Origin: Arbacia lixula
Taxonomy: Eukaryota > Echinodermata > Echinoidea > Arbacioida > Arbaciidae
Direction of reading: 5' to 3'
NCBI GenBank assembly: GCA_963669155.1
Contig: OZ022586.1
Span: 671,050-735,049 of the forward strand
DNA length: 64,000 nt
In this document: positions 35,530 to 48,939 of the stretch, piece by piece
How positions within the stretch are numbered: the stretch's first letter is position 1
Layout of the letters: every line of letters begins with the position of its first letter
Program-made: the position numbers and the translations under genes
The notes under the pieces: generated by a model
Database searches by the model: none
Told to the model about the DNA's origin: nothing
The model's input: the letters and a program-made list of their open reading frames with translations, nothing else

Positions 35530-36570
35530 TCTAAATATCATAATCACAACCTTCCACACGCATGTAACACAAGCGTTGTATCCGGCTCCCTTGTAACGCT
35601 CATAGCGATATATGGTTTGTAATATACCTGTTGCAGGCCTCAACACCTGTTCCTTCGAAATAGTTGTTAATGACGAGACAAATGCACACCTTACTGAATG
35701 TACACAAGGCGGCACGCGAGGTATGTGAATGAACACCAATCCACCTGTAACGGTGAATAAATTGTGAATCTAACACACATTCCAATCAACTCGTAGTCGA
35801 CAGGTACGATGCCTTAACCAGAGAGGTGTAAAGAATGGAGTCAGCACAAAGTGTAATTTATTCCTATAGCAGTCGTGTGCATTGATAACACAATATAATA
35901 TTTGACGCGTTTGGTTCTTTGATCGAGGGAGATCCGCCGCCAAATATGCAAGACAAATTTTGGATACACTTAGAGGAATATATATTCTGTGCGCGCAGAA
36001 TATTTCAGAGCTACTTCATGTACTTAAGTGCATGTGCAGTAGTAGAACATCGTATAATGATACGATTCTGTGAATTTCAAATTATATTGTTGCTTCGGGG
36101 TTTTTTTTATAAATCGAGAATACTGTCGAAAGCATGTCAGAGAGATGCCTCCATATCGCACATTGGGCAATCACATTTCCTTAAAAATATCTTGTAAATC
36201 GTTTTTTTTTTTTTTTACTGTTTCACCTTCCATGGAAACAATCTCGATTTCATGTGCGGAGATGTGGGAAAAAGTTACGGACCAAATTCTTTTTACAATT
36301 TTATCAAAATTTCCCTTCGCTCAGCCCAATCGAATTTCCAATGTGTGTACCAGGCGTGTGTCATAAGATCAGCTAAGAACTCCCAGCGAAAGCTGAACGG
36401 TTGACATATTTCTCAAACCAGATTTTCTTTTGTTATTCAGAGGAAGGCACTGCCTAATTAGAAATATAGCTTATTGTTTAAAACACGTGAATGTCTTGGA
36501 AGCTTTATGCGGTCATCATAGATCAAAGGCAGTCTATCCGAGCGCAGTCTATCTCAGGTCCATGCTCTAA
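35530..36570. other. Intergenic, nothing recognised
   Basis: No gene or structured repeat that I can support. A T-run sits at 36199-36215. Confidence 0.45.
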
Positions 36571-36574
36571 CTAT

Positions 36575-36652
36575 TCCTGTTCCAGATGAAATGTTGCTTA
36601 ATGAGATTTGTGTGCATTTCTGTTGACAAAATGTACACGAGTTCAGCTAGCG
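36575..36652 (-). repeat. TTAAC-type short interspersed repeat, diverged reverse copy
   Basis: AATGAGATTTGTGTGCATTT, GACAAAATGTACACGAGTTC resembles the reverse core. The ends are poor. Confidence 0.4.
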
Positions 36653-36715
36653 CCCATGTTTCTTTTAACGATGTTTGAACCGATATGATATGCTAAACTG
36701 ATAAGAAATTTCACT

Positions 36716-36865
36716 GTGCCATTCTCGTTGGGCTTAAAAAATCTCGAAGTTAGAAAAATTGAGAAGTTAGAGGACAGGGACAATCCGACCATTCGGCTTT
36801 TGGTACGGTTGCTAGGCAACTTGCACCCTAACTTCAAAATTTTTTAAGCCCAATGAGAATGGCAC
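36716..36865. mobile_element. Foldback MITE, family B copy 2 (150 bp)
   Basis: Starts GTGCCATTCTCGTTGGGCTT and ends GCCCAATGAGAATGGCAC. The body matches 25107-25275, including GGACAGGGACA and GGTTGCTAGGCAAC. It is shorter near the right arm. A target duplication is not clear. Confidence 0.78.
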
Positions 36866-37848
36866 TGCTATGTCATGGATTTTTTTGTATGCAAATAGAA
36901 GAACATCTTTGCTTTGGAGAAATCTTGCTCGATAAACAAAAATACCGGCGCGTCTTGATAACGAAAGTGCAGTCAAGAAAGGTTTGCTGTAGTGGTCTAT
37001 ACATTTGACAGAAAATTTAAATACATGGTAAAATAATGAAGGTACGAACGCAGGTTAAAAATATTGATACTAGGATGAAGATGTTGGATTTTCCAAGTTA
37101 GCTCCGTCGTTGTCATTACTTTATTTTTCTAGGGTTGTCCATGCAACAAAATATGAATAGACTTTGAGATAATACCCAAACATTTTACAAGTAAAAATCG
37201 CAGTGGTACTTCATTGGAATGATAAGATAAACATGGAACAAGCTTTATGCATGATCTATTGACTGTATAAATCAACCAATTAATCAGTTAATCAATTTTG
37301 CCCTACCAATCAGTTTACCTAATAACAATGTCCACGTTGTTCGGTCACGATTAAGATCATTCATGGTAAAACACGCGTTTTATCATTATTGTTTATCTTC
37401 CACAAACAAAAGATGAATATATTCGCTTAAAGTGTATCAACCTCATGTTCATTAGATATTTTGTATGAATATGGAATATTCACTTCAAAAATATTTCGCA
37501 TTTAGAATACAAAAATCAACCGTAAAATCAGGACCCCCCCCCCCCCCCCCCAAGAAATAGTTTTCAATCCTCTCCCCTTTCTTCTTGTTAGACACTTGCG
37601 ATCATTATTCACAAAATCGGATAACAAAATGTCGGCATTCCTCCCGTCTTTGCCTATTGGTTTGTCCTGTGTATACGATGAAAACAGCTGCCTTTCCTGC
37701 CCCAAGGAGTTCCACATTAGACAAAAAAATCTAGACTGACGCGCTTTTTCTGTGCACTTTTTGATCACGTGGACTTCTTTGAATCGGCACTTTGAACTTG
37801 AAAGTGAACTTCCAAAACGGTTAAAGGAAGCTACAAACCCGGGCCATG

Positions 37849-37990
37849 TTGCATAAAGGTTTTCAATTATTGTAACTTACCATTAATGGCAAGGGCCATG
37901 GCAACAGGTGCAATACTGAGAGCTCATTGGCTCTTGCCATGGTAGTTACCATTTATGATAAGTTACAATAAATGACAACCTATATGCAAT
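37849..37990. mobile_element. Foldback MITE, family D (~142 bp)
   Basis: Arms 37849-37906 and 37934-37990 pair with few mismatches (TTGCATAAAGGTT..TATTGTAACTTA against its inverse) around a loop of about 27 nt. Only one copy was noticed in the window. Confidence 0.7.
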
Positions 37991-37994
37991 TTGA

Positions 37995-40900
37995 AGTTGA
38001 TCCGCTTTGCTTTCTTTAAACAACGTAGTTATGAGCGTCGACGGAGAGACTATTGCCTTCTTGAAACCCGTACGTTATTTAAAATATTTAACATAAATGA
38101 CGCGAGTAACTTGTTTTCTCGTCTCATTTAATGTAACCAGAGACATCTATACGCAGAGTTTGGCCATCTCGGTTTTATTGTGCTGCAATATGACACATAT
38201 TAGTTTATCTGCTTGCCTAATATAGCAATACGCGCCATGTTGCTGCCTATTGAAACCGAGTTGACCAAATTCTGTGCATTGATGGCTCTGCATGGAGCAA
38301 TGCAATTTATAATCATATTACATTTTGTATACATAATTCTAAGCATTAATCATTCACGCTATCTCTGATTGTTAAGGGTTGGCAGGGGACATTGATGGTT
38401 TATTCCAAAGTGCATAATTCACATCATTATCATGATTAAAAAGTCATCTGCCCATTGACGATTATTCCGAAACCAAAATGATATAAATAAGCTCCCATAC
38501 TTAAAGCGCTCAATTAAATAATGCTAAACAGCCTGTTGATCATAGAAGGTACTACAAAACATCAACACTTTTCTATCAAAAATGGTAGGAACGCGCATCT
38601 TTATCATGCTTACAAATAAAAAGGAGATTATCATTATTTGGTTGTCAATAAACTATTCATTGGGTCCAATTTGATTCTTAAGTCTAGGGAAAAGTCAGCG
38701 TATTTACGGCTTTTTAATTCACTTAATACGGAGATTTCGTTAATTCTGTAAAGCAAAACCTTGATAAATTACTGCCAGCCAATTTACTGCAATAAAGATG
38801 CCTTTGAAAGTTTGATTAGGAGAAGAGAGTGAAAGGGTTGGGGTGGGGAAGAGGGGGACCAGTGATGGGGTGGGAAGCAGAAAGAGAGACATGAAGTGTT
38901 TTATATAGAGGGAGATGGGGAGAGGTAGAGAGAGGGAGGAAGAGGGAGAGAGAGATGAAGTGTTTTATATAGAGAGCGAGGGGGGAGGGAGAGAGAGATA
39001 GGGGGAAGAGGGAGAGAGAGAGAGGGGGGGAAGGAGTTAGGGGGGGTCAGTGAGAAAATGTGCCATCGGAATTTTTTAGAGCTCACGTATCCATTCATCA
39101 CGATTTTAACCAAACCCAAACAAATATTTTCCCAGGAATTATTTATTCCCATATGGTCACAATGAATACCATATCTAAGCCGGTCATCAATTTTACTAAA
39201 CGTTTTTTTGGAGGGGGCTAATGCCCTTTTGGTAAATACCGTGTAATGATTCCAACTATTTAAACGTACCTTGCGACTTCTCCAAACGATATTCACAACG
39301 GACTCCGCTGAATGTCATGCAATTAGCGAGCATTTATCGACTTACACACACCTCGCAGAATGACATTACGCGCTAGTTCTTCTACTAAAAGGTCGCCCAT
39401 TGTGGCTTAAAACTATTTTTAATCCTCCTTTAGGCTGAATGTTCTGATATCAAGAACCTGTTTTCGGTCGTAAAGGAAGCCTGTCAGTGCCGCGTCCCGC
39501 ATAAGTGTTTATCATGTTTGTTCTGGCATTGTTTGGGAGTTGAATAACTTCAGAAGCTGACTGTGGAAAGAATAGCTGGGAGTGTGTTCATGTATCAGTG
39601 TAGAACGGGAACCCAGTGTCGTTTGGCTCATTCGGGACGGAAGCCTTTTTAGAGCCTTTAGGAGATTTGTATTATAAAACTGAGTGAACATTACATTATA
39701 AATCACCAAAACGTCAAAATCGTATAATTCAGGGCTATAATAAAATAGTCTATCAATTTGAAAAGCATACGTATGCGTTCAAGTTTTTCAGCGCGTTTCC
39801 AATTTGAAGAGTTAATGATTATATGGACCTTATTTTGTTTTGAAAAATCATTTTAAATGATAAATATATTACTAAATACCAAAAATGGATTCATTTCGTA
39901 CATAAATTAAGGGGCGTCTGTGGCGGTCCCACCACTTAAAAATATTATCAATTGTCATTCGTGTATCCCTCGCCCCCCCCCCCCCCCTCACTCTCTCTAT
40001 CTCCCTCTCTTACTCTCTCTTCCTTCCACTTTTTTATCCTTTCTCCTTCTCTCCTCCTCCCACTTTCCTCGCTAGCCCATCTGGAGTCTTTAACATCACT
40101 CCTTCCTTTACATTTCGAATAATCATGGATGCATTAGGCGTCTTAAAAGACCTTGCGCGTCCATATAAATAACAAAAAAACAGAGCAAGACTTTCTTCTC
40201 ACGTTTCTTTTGCCATCATGGTTCTTGTTTTTAATCCCCTTTTAAAAAGAAGGGCAGGTGATATTTATTGTTCTTCCCCTGACACACCAGTTGCACACCC
40301 CTTTATATCCTCCCTTAACTTACCTTGAAGGATTATCCCCTCCTTAATCCCCCAAAATATGCTAATAATGATGGTAAGCGCCCTTTTTACTCACATCAGA
40401 TTTGTCCTGATCCAACGCCGTTTCAACTGGTTAGGATTAAGAAGACGCAGTCAGTTGAAGGCGACTATGTTCCAACGTGCGCGGAGGTCACTTTTGATAA
40501 CGATGAATTGATGGTATTTTCAATGGAAGTCACAGATTTTATAATGCAAAATTGGCAAATTATGTGACTATAGTTAAACGACTTCTATTCAGAGCACGCT
40601 CACGAGCGCGAAACATGAGGACCGAACTCATCTCCCTCTCTCTCTCTCACTCTCTCTTTCTCTCAATCTTTCCACATTTTTCTATCTACCACTTTATATT
40701 TCTCTCTCCACCTTTTTACATATATCTTCCATTCTCGCCCCCTTTCTATTTCTCCCCCCCCCCCCACACACACACCCCTCTCCCTCTCTCCCTCTCTCTC
40801 TTTCTTTCTTTCTCTCTCTCTCTCTCTCTCTCGCTCGCTCTCTCTCACACACTCTCTCTTTACAGTATTTTACAGGGTGGAAAAAACTCCTGGATTTGTT

Positions 40901-42130
40901 TAGAACGTCTCCTATTCTGAACATAACAGCGTATTCATTGTATTGGGCATGTACAGTATACTATAAATTACTAACATTGACTCCATAAAATTACTTAATT
41001 ACTTCCTACTTGCTGAAACGAAAACTTTTCCTTCTTCGGTTCTTTCCGTGTTTTTGTATATGAACCTATTCTTGAACCATGTAATGCCTACACACACTGG
41101 ACATTGACGCTATGCTCGGCAAGGGGTCGGCCTGGCCGGCGGCCAGTATACTGTCACAGTAAACCTCGCCAATGTGGGGGGAAAACCGCAGTGGAATACA
41201 GCAAAAAAGATGTCAATATGCATTTTCGTTCTCAAGAGTGCATGTTAATAAATATAGACATAAAGGAGAAGAAATTGTAATGTTTTGACTTGTTCAGCTG
41301 TCACGAAAATATGTTAACGAGTTAAGGTTTATAGGACGAAATTTGCTAATGGCATCACGTATAGATACCATAAATGTACATGAAAGTGCGCATGGAGGGT
41401 GGAGGGGGCGTGGTCAAGTGATATCAGAGAAACGACGAAAGATCACGGAAGTTGAGGAAGACTTGATAGTTAGTCGAGGGATCTTCAAGTGTTTTAATGA
41501 AATACTTTTATTTGATAGTTGAATTAAGTTTCCGAATAAAAAGATAGGTGGACGATATTTCTTTGCGTAAGTAAAGATATGGGTGTGTGTGTGCGGGTGG
41601 TTGTGTAATCGTATGCGTATGAAAGTATGTGCAGATGGAGAAGAGTGAGAAAGAGAGGGTGGGGGGAGATGGAGGGGGGAGAGAAAGGTGATGTGTGTAC
41701 ATGTTTGTTTATGTGGGGGTAAAAGAGACGAAGATGAAGAGATAGAGAGATGACAATGTGTATGTGTTTGTGTATCTATGTTTGAGTGTGTGTGTGTGGG
41801 GGGGGGGGGGTAGGGGAGTGGCGGTGAAGATAGATGGATAGAGAGAGGAGGAGGGGAGAAAGTGGCTGTGTGTGCGTGTGGTCATGTCGGTGTGGACGGG
41901 GTTGGGGTTGCGGGTGAGGTGAAAACCAACAAGGCGACAAACGGATAATCAAGTTATCGATCCTTGGGAATACTTCTATTAATGGGGTAGATGGGGGTTA
42001 AGTTATGTGCTCTATAAGCTAGTTACCATGGTTACCAAAGTGTTAAGGGAAATCTTAACAAAAAAAGGGTGGTGTCGCGACGGTCGAGAGAAAATCAATT
42101 TAGAGAGGGTGAAAAACTGACAAAGGGGGT
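37995..42130. other. Intergenic with simple repeats
   Basis: GA-rich block 38820-39050, C-run/CT block 39968-40060, CT block 40630-40860, GT/G-rich block 41580-41890. No gene supported. The 80-codon frame near 40325 has no recognisable motif. Confidence 0.5.
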
Positions 42131-42137
42131 AGAAGTG

Positions 42138-42212
42138 TAGGAAGAGAAGAGAAGAGAAGAGAAGAGAAGAGAAGAGAAGAGAAGAGAGAGAGAGAGAGAG
42201 GGGGGGGGTCTG
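42138..42212. repeat. (GAAGA)n then (GA)n and G-run
   Basis: Nine pentamer units of AGAAG/GAAGA at 42141-42186, then GA repeat and nine Gs. Confidence 0.95.
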
Positions 42213-42399
42213 AACTGCAATCCACTATACCAATATACCCAAACCCGTGGTTTCCTTACCCTTAATTCCCACCTCGATAGGAATGAGGTCACCATTTCTA
42301 GCCCATCCAATTTTCCTCCAATTCCAAAGTCGGTCACGGTCTGACTTGGCAGATACGCCATTCTGCTTTGACATCTAAATTTACCCAGGTCGGAAGGTA

Positions 42400-42980
42400 A
42401 CGGTTCAAGCGTTTTCCTCTGGCTCTACTTCATCTCGTCTTCTTCATTGAACATGAGGGAACGTCAACACTGCCGCACTTGGCCTCCACCGCTTGCCATT
42501 CCGCCAATCCCGTACAACTGTTTACACAGTTCATACGGTTTCTCTACTCCGGCGACGCCACGTATGACGTTTTTCTTATTCATTCCCGACGGTAAAACAT
42601 TAGTAACAAAACCTGCAAACGGCGAGCGGCAACGAGCAGAAGCGGTAAACCTTTTCCAGTGTGAACGCACCCTCGAGACACACCCAACCGCCCACGGCAA
42701 TCAGAGAGCTGCATCTGGGATGGATAGAGTTTCACGCTTTCTACATTTATGTTCATCTTCGCTTTTCCCCAGTGCGCCGCGCTTTCTTCGATTGGACCAT
42801 GGTCCGTGATATTTTCGAACGATGCCATTGGTTGATGAAGACCCCTTCCTCGCGCGCGTGCGCGCCCCGTCCTTCAACTCGTCGGTTGCCATAGCGATGA
42901 ATACACTTCGCCATCATCATTGCGTCTCGAGCGTGTCGAGGGAAAAAGCGAACTACAGACATAGATTTATAAAAATAGAT
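42400..42980. other. GC-richer stretch without a supportable gene
   Basis: Open frames occur on both strands (for example 42447-42809), but none has a recognised motif. Text such as CAGTGTGAACGCACCC with GCAAACGGCGAGCGGCAACG resembles non-autonomous DNA-transposon ends I have seen in invertebrates. No partner arm was found. Confidence 0.3.
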
Positions 42981-42989
42981 ATACATATA

Positions 42990-43095
42990 TGTGGAAAGAG
43001 AGAGAGACAGAGAGACAGAGAGAGATAGAGGGGGAGGGAGAGAGAGAGAACAATGAATGTATATCCACATATGTATATAAAAAAGAGGGAGTGGG

Positions 43096-43131
<36 letters not shown>

Positions 43132-43140
43132 AAGAGGTCG
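42990..43140. repeat. GA microsatellite block
   Basis: GA/GACA repeats on both sides of a short unique stretch. Confidence 0.93.
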
Positions 43141-43149
43141 AAAGACAAT

Positions 43150-44990
43150 GAAGATTGAGTCTGAAAACAGACCTGGAGAGTCCTGTAGAAGGAGGTGTTC
43201 TAATAGCTTTCAAGCAGACATGTGTTTTTGATAAATGTGGGCCAAAGATGTTTAGAAAAGAATTCCAAAATGAGCCGAATTGGAACGAAGTGCGATTCAC
43301 GGGCATGTCATGACAACACGCTCAAATTTCATTTTCTTCCTTTAGCTCTTTTTCTCCAGGCGTGCTCCTTTAGTGTGTTCAATTTGTCCAACCTACATCT
43401 AATACCGCAGCGTATGAGATTTCCATGTACATGTAGGACGCGTGATAATGGTGTCACAAAGGTAGACGAAGTATGATTATTATGAATGTTACATTAGTGC
43501 GTTATATTGTCAAATCTGGGCCGTCTTGCAGTAAAATCAAGTTGTGAGTAAACGCAATTACTCTGATTAAACACAAATATAACTCGTTATGCAGTGGAAT
43601 CAGGATAAAACGCGAAGTTATGTTCATTTTTCAGGAGTTGCGTTTAATGTTGGGATTTCCGCACGAAACGTAACTTTTCATGTAATTTGGCTCAGGAAAA
43701 ACGCTTCATAAGGGATATACAATCACATTAAAAGAGAAATGGAAATAAAGACGCGGATCACTACGAGACATAAACAAAGAGGAAGAAGGTGGGAGAGAGA
43801 ATTGGAGACTTAACAACAACAAAAATGCAGAACATTATAGAGAAAATGAGAGAAAGAAAGATGATGGGGCGATTTCTAACAAAAAATAAACAACAAAAAA
43901 GACAGGAAATGATGGATATAAAAAGTCATTTTAATACTAAGCCTAAAAAGTAATCATTATGTTCAACACAAAGTTGAGGACGGGACACATTTCCAGATTT
44001 TGATATCGAAGTAAACACAAAGCCTACACGATAGCAGAACATTTCATCAGTCCGAATACAACAAATAAAAGAAGTATGTGAAATCAAGAAGAAAACACGC
44101 TCATTTTGCATAGCTTAGATTTTGCGATTCTATCACTCCGAGACTGACATGACTGATAAAAATATAAATTTAAAGAAAATATAGTGAACACGAATGAACC
44201 CCACCAGGGACTGAATCTTTTTGACTTTTGAGGGGGTAACATTTTCTGTGATGTTATTTCGGTCGCCTCGAAGTGCCGTCGGTGCATCGACCTAACCCGT
44301 GACAGCTCATTTGTTATACACTACACAATGTGTCTGTAATTCGTCGTACTCCCGCCTCAAGAAGTCATGCTGAGAACTTCTCTGGCAGCAGCGAGGGAAA
44401 ATATGCATGGATTTGGGCCTAAGTGAGAAGGGGGCGGGGTAAGGAGTGCGCCCCCCTTCTCTTGATTTAATAATGGGGCGTGAAGTACAACATAAATAAA
44501 GAAAGGGGAATAACACATAGATGAAGAAAAAGTAAAAGAAACATCAAATGCATAGAGTAAAAAACATGGGGAAAAAGCAGAGGGAAAATCAAGAGAGTGT
44601 TTGGACGGGGTTTATATTATATCCGCGATTCTGTAGGAGTAATACTATGTTCATTCCATAGTATTTTCTTCTTTTTTTCATAATGGGATACATTTCCACC
44701 TCCACAGCCCCTTAGAATAACTCAAACCTATTCGTTATTTCGTCCCTTGCAATCATGTCGATGACCAGGGTTTCAATAGTTGAGCTATTGCAAAATTGGA
44801 TGTCGAACGCCTTATTCTTCGTTTCATCCGGTTCCCAGAGAGGAACCAGAGTATGCATGCACTTGTGATTGCAGAATCAAGATAAAAACATATCCTAGAG
44901 CCTGGGAGAGAGGCTATGAGGAAGAGAAGATGAAAGTGTCATAACAAACTGCGATTGGTCAACAGTTTTTGCGGAGTTTGGTTGTTACTG
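43150..44990. other. Intergenic, nothing recognised
   Basis: AT-rich; no gene or structured repeat supported. Confidence 0.45.
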
Positions 44991-44999
44991 AGGTCAAGA

Positions 45000-45316
45000 G
45001 CGAATTGATGAGATAACGGGGAAGAGGGAAGAAGAGGGAGAAAGGGTATAAGAGTGAGAGGGAAGGAGGAGGAGAAGGGAAGGAGGGAGGGAGTGAGGTG
45101 AAGGGAGAGAGGAGGAGGGGGAGGAGGAGGAAGAGGAGGAAGAAGAAGAAGAAGAAGAAGAAGAAGAAGAAGAAGAAGAAGAAGAAGAAGAAGAAGAAGA
45201 AGAAGAAGGAGAAGAAGAGGGGGAGGAGGAGGAGGAGGAGGAGGAGGAGGAGGAGGAGGAGAGGGAGGTAGAAAGTGTACGAGTGAGTGTGTGTGAGAGA
45301 GAGGGAGAGAGAGAGA

Positions 45317-45356
<40 letters not shown>

Positions 45357-45360
45357 GTGA
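45000..45360. repeat. GAA / GGA / GA microsatellite cluster beside the element insertion site
   Basis: GGA-rich stretch, (GAA)n at about 45137-45206, (GGA)n at about 45220-45262, (GA)n at about 45290-45355. It ends about 35 bp before the left target duplication. Confidence 0.96.
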
Positions 45361-45394
45361 GTTGAAGTGGGAGGAGGAGGAGTCTCCGGAGGGG

Positions 45395-45400
45395 TATAGG
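45395..45400 (+). repeat. Left target-site duplication TATAGG
   Basis: Identical to 54624-54629, immediately outside the inverted repeat. Confidence 0.85.
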
Positions 45401-46206
45401 TATGGCACGCCATAAGGGAATCAATTCAAAATATATTTCACTTGAACAAATATATGTTTCTCTTTCACTAAACCATTTCACTCCAGCAAATTTATATTTC
45501 ACTTTCCAAAAATATATTCTACTTTTCAAAAAAATTCATTCCACTTTATCACAAAGATATGTTTCACTTTTTTCCAAAATGCATTTCACTTTTTCACAAA
45601 ATTATATTTCACTTCTCACAAAATATCATTTCACTCAATGTCAAAATACTTTTCACTTTCTAAAAAAAAAATTCATTTCACTCTTCACAAAACTACTTTT
45701 CACTCTTCACCGAAATTCATTTCACTTTTTCACAGAAATACATTTTACTTTTCATAAAAATAAATTTCACTTGATCACAATAAATCGTTTCACTTTCCAC
45801 GAAAATATATTTCACTTTTCACAAAAATATATTTCACTTTTCACAAAAATATATTTCACTTTTGAGCAAAAAAAGAATAATTTTACTTTCAGCAAAAAAA
45901 ATCATTTTACTTTTGTTGGATAATACAATCCAATGAATTGATCTTGAGCCTCTATCTAAGTCCATAACAGTACGTTGATAAAATTCATTCCTCTTTGTTG
46001 TCACGTAAAAATCCATTCCTCTCTTTCGCAAGAAATCATTTCACTCTTTCCAAAAATACGTTCCTCTTTTTTCTCGGCCAAAAGGGGGCGCTGTATTTTG
46101 AGCAAGCGCAAGCTAGATCATGATCATCAGCTCGGACGGCAGTACAGTAGTACAGACGGCGCGGTACGACCTGTCTCGCCTGTCGGTACTGCGGTGAAGG
46201 TGCCTA
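45401..46206 (+). repeat. Left terminal inverted repeat (806 bp)
   Basis: The outer tip contains the 12-bp palindrome ATGGC..GCCAT. About 45430-45915 is an array of degenerate ~20-bp units with the theme ATTTCACTTTTCACAAAAAT. The inner ~250 bp is unique-like and GC-richer, and ends CGGTGAAGGTGCCTA. The right arm lacks an 11-bp piece present here near 46112-46125. The long frame through the arm is a repeat artefact. Confidence 0.95.
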
Positions 46207-48930
46207 CAGTCTAGCCGCAGCGCCTGCACAATCGCACGTATTTATACAAGTCGTATGCACGAAACTTTTGTCGCTGCATATGTAATGAGCAATGACAGAC
46301 CTGAATTCACAATAGAATAACTCAGGAAAGAAACGACACATTTCCATGAAATCTTCGGGGTTATGGAGATAAAACTATGAAATTCCGTTTGTCTCAAGGA
46401 AAATCTTAGGTGAATCATAGAAATATTTGAAAATCTAAGAGATTTATCGGAGGAAAATGTGTATTGTTACAAAACATCTTAAAAATTAAGTTCTTTATAC
46501 ATGATTCACCGAAATAATTGCTTCAGAGTCTCAAGAAACCTTCTTTCTAGTAAAAAGTAGCCAAAATGTAATATTCTACAATCTATACCAGTCAGGAGCT
46601 AGCAAAATATAACCAGTGTTTCAAAAGGCTGAAGGAAAAGTTGCTCGCCGTACGAGCGGGATGCTTTCATCGGAATCTCGCCCGGGGGTCCCCCACAATG
46701 CTTCACACGAGTTCCGTATATAACTGCTAGCGAGGAAAACAGTGCGCGCGTGTCGGTTGTCCATCGTGATTAATCGTACGGTATATTTAATAGTGAGTGC
46801 ACCCCCGTTACCAAAAGCCCTCCGACTTGCATTATTGCACCACTCGTTGACTATTGTGTGTGTATCACTTTTGGAAGTGGTTCGTCGTCTCGGGGTCGTT
46901 TAGCAGGGCGTTTTAGTAGTTATGGTATCTGTCTGTTTGCATTGCCATCTTCCTGTTCTTGGTATAACATGTACTGATCGATGTTTGATACTGTTATTTT
47001 TATACTCCATGAAGTGATAAAGAAATGAAAATCAAAGTTTAACACCACAAACTGACGTATGTAGTTTAAGCAATTTTATTTTACCCATGATGGGAAGCAC
47101 TTGTTATTCCGAAGGTTCATTTAGTACAAAGGTTCGAATACATGTACTCGAAAGCTTTGTTATTCCGAAGGTTCATTATTCCGAAGGTTCATTAGTCCGA
47201 AAACAAAATAAGGTTTGTTATTCTGAAAACGAAATAAAGTTTGTTTTTCCGAAGGTTCGTTAATCCAAAAGTGAAATAAGGTTTGAACCCTTTTAACGAA
47301 CCTTCTAAAAAACAAACTTTTGTTTTCAGATTAACAAACCTTCGAAAAGACGAACTTTATTTCGTTTTCGGAAAAACTAACTTTATTTCGTTTTCGAATG
47401 AACGAACCTTCGGGAAAAACGAACTTTATTTTTTTTTCCGAGCCTTCGGAATATCGAACTGTAACCGATGATATAGCCATACTTCATGTATTGGCATGAA
47501 ATTATTAAATCTCTTTGGTAAATTAAAACTTTAATCCACGCTAGATGAGGGTATAAAGTAATAGATCCCGACGAAAGGGCACAAGTTCCCCCTCCAAAAC
47601 CCCAAAGGATTTTTTTTATTGTGGGGGGGGGGGGGGGGGGGGCTCGACAGTAAAAAATAAAAACAAAATTGAAAACTTACACCCCCCCCCCAGCACCCCC
47701 CCCAGCACCCCCCCCCCCCCCCCCCTTCAACATGCACACAATGCACTCTTTTTATTCTGAAAATGCACCATTGCATTGTAAATCATATTTCTAAAGTATC
47801 ATTAAGAAAGTCATTTACCCCCCCCCCCCCCCCTCTCTCTGAACATGTTTCTTTCACTCCTTTTCTCCTTGTTTCCCAACTCTTCTCTTCTTTTTATAGT
47901 ATCTCTTTCTCACTCTCACCTCTAATATTTCTGTAATTTTTCTTCCCTCACACACATTACTATTACTCAATTCTCAACAGCACATAGGCCTATCCATTGA
48001 AAAGTAATTGGTAAATCGGGCACAAAAAAGAGCGGTGTACTAGATGGAATTAAATAGTGCTGCAAATGGCAAGACAACTTTTATTAACAGCTGACAGTGG
48101 ATGAGCATGCAAAAACATTTAAAACTACTGTACATCTCTTGTTTGAATACCTGACTTGTCACAATTTACATGAGGTATTGAAATGCTGGCAATGTTATCG
48201 TATGGGCCCTACCACATGGCCCATGGTAACTACATCACACACTGTAATACAAATCACAAATTTGCCTACATTTATATTTTACAGTGTCCCAGGAGGTACA
48301 CCTGTACACTTCATAACTGTGACTGAAAATATAATGTATCCAAAGTATTATTTCTTCATGTCACAATGTCTACCTTCTAAGTACAAACTGTGTTGATACT
48401 CTACATGGCAAGATACCTCTTGTAATTGCATTTACATATTTAAAAGCTAGAATTCTTGCACTTTCTTTGGCAATTTCTTTTAAGTACATGTACAAACTAA
48501 ATTAAGAACAACTTGAATGTGAAGTGAAAACTACATAAAAGAAGATATCATATTTTTCTTTTCTGAAATAAATTATGTAACAAAAATACTTAACTTGAAA
48601 GAAGAGATGTTACTCACATACTGTATTCCCTTTTTGATTCACACACATGTCTGAGAATATTTGCGAGAATATTTCCTGATAAAAGAAGTAATCTTAGAAT
48701 GTATTTTGGCAAACTTTCAGATACAAAAAAATAATAAATATGTTGTTGTACAGTGAATGAGTTATACATGCATGCATCTCTTTGTAATTCACACATGAAA
48801 CACAATTTGAACATCATGTGAGGCTTGAACAATAACACAAAAGATTGAAAATAAAATGACCGTGATGCACATTCTATAAAATATAGAATTAAACTTAAGC
48901 CACAAAACCAAACAATGGTTAAATATAAAA
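46207..48930. other. Left interior of the element, apparently non-coding
   Basis: No convincing gene. It holds the TTCGGAATAACGAA-type inverted array (47095-47465), G- and C-runs at 47622-47642, 47681-47726 and 47818-47833, and AT-rich DNA downstream of the nuclease stop codon that may be its 3' UTR. Confidence 0.6.
47095..47465. repeat. GAACCTTCGGAATAACGAA-type inverted array inside the element
   Basis: The left half carries TTATTCCGAAGGTTCATTA-like words and the right half their inverse (AACGAACCTTCG), so the block folds around about 47290. It ends CGGAATATCGAACTGTAACC, matching the end of the locus at 35390-35520. Confidence 0.8.
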
Positions 48931-48939
48931 CATCAAGCA

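Noticed and set aside
42447-42960. Overlapping 60-120-codon frames on both strands
   Set aside because: GC-richer DNA without motif, splice signals or consistent frame; no gene called.
45402-45923. 173-codon frame through the transposon arm
   Set aside because: A reading of the TTTCAC subrepeats, repeated inverted in the other arm; no domain or codon signal.
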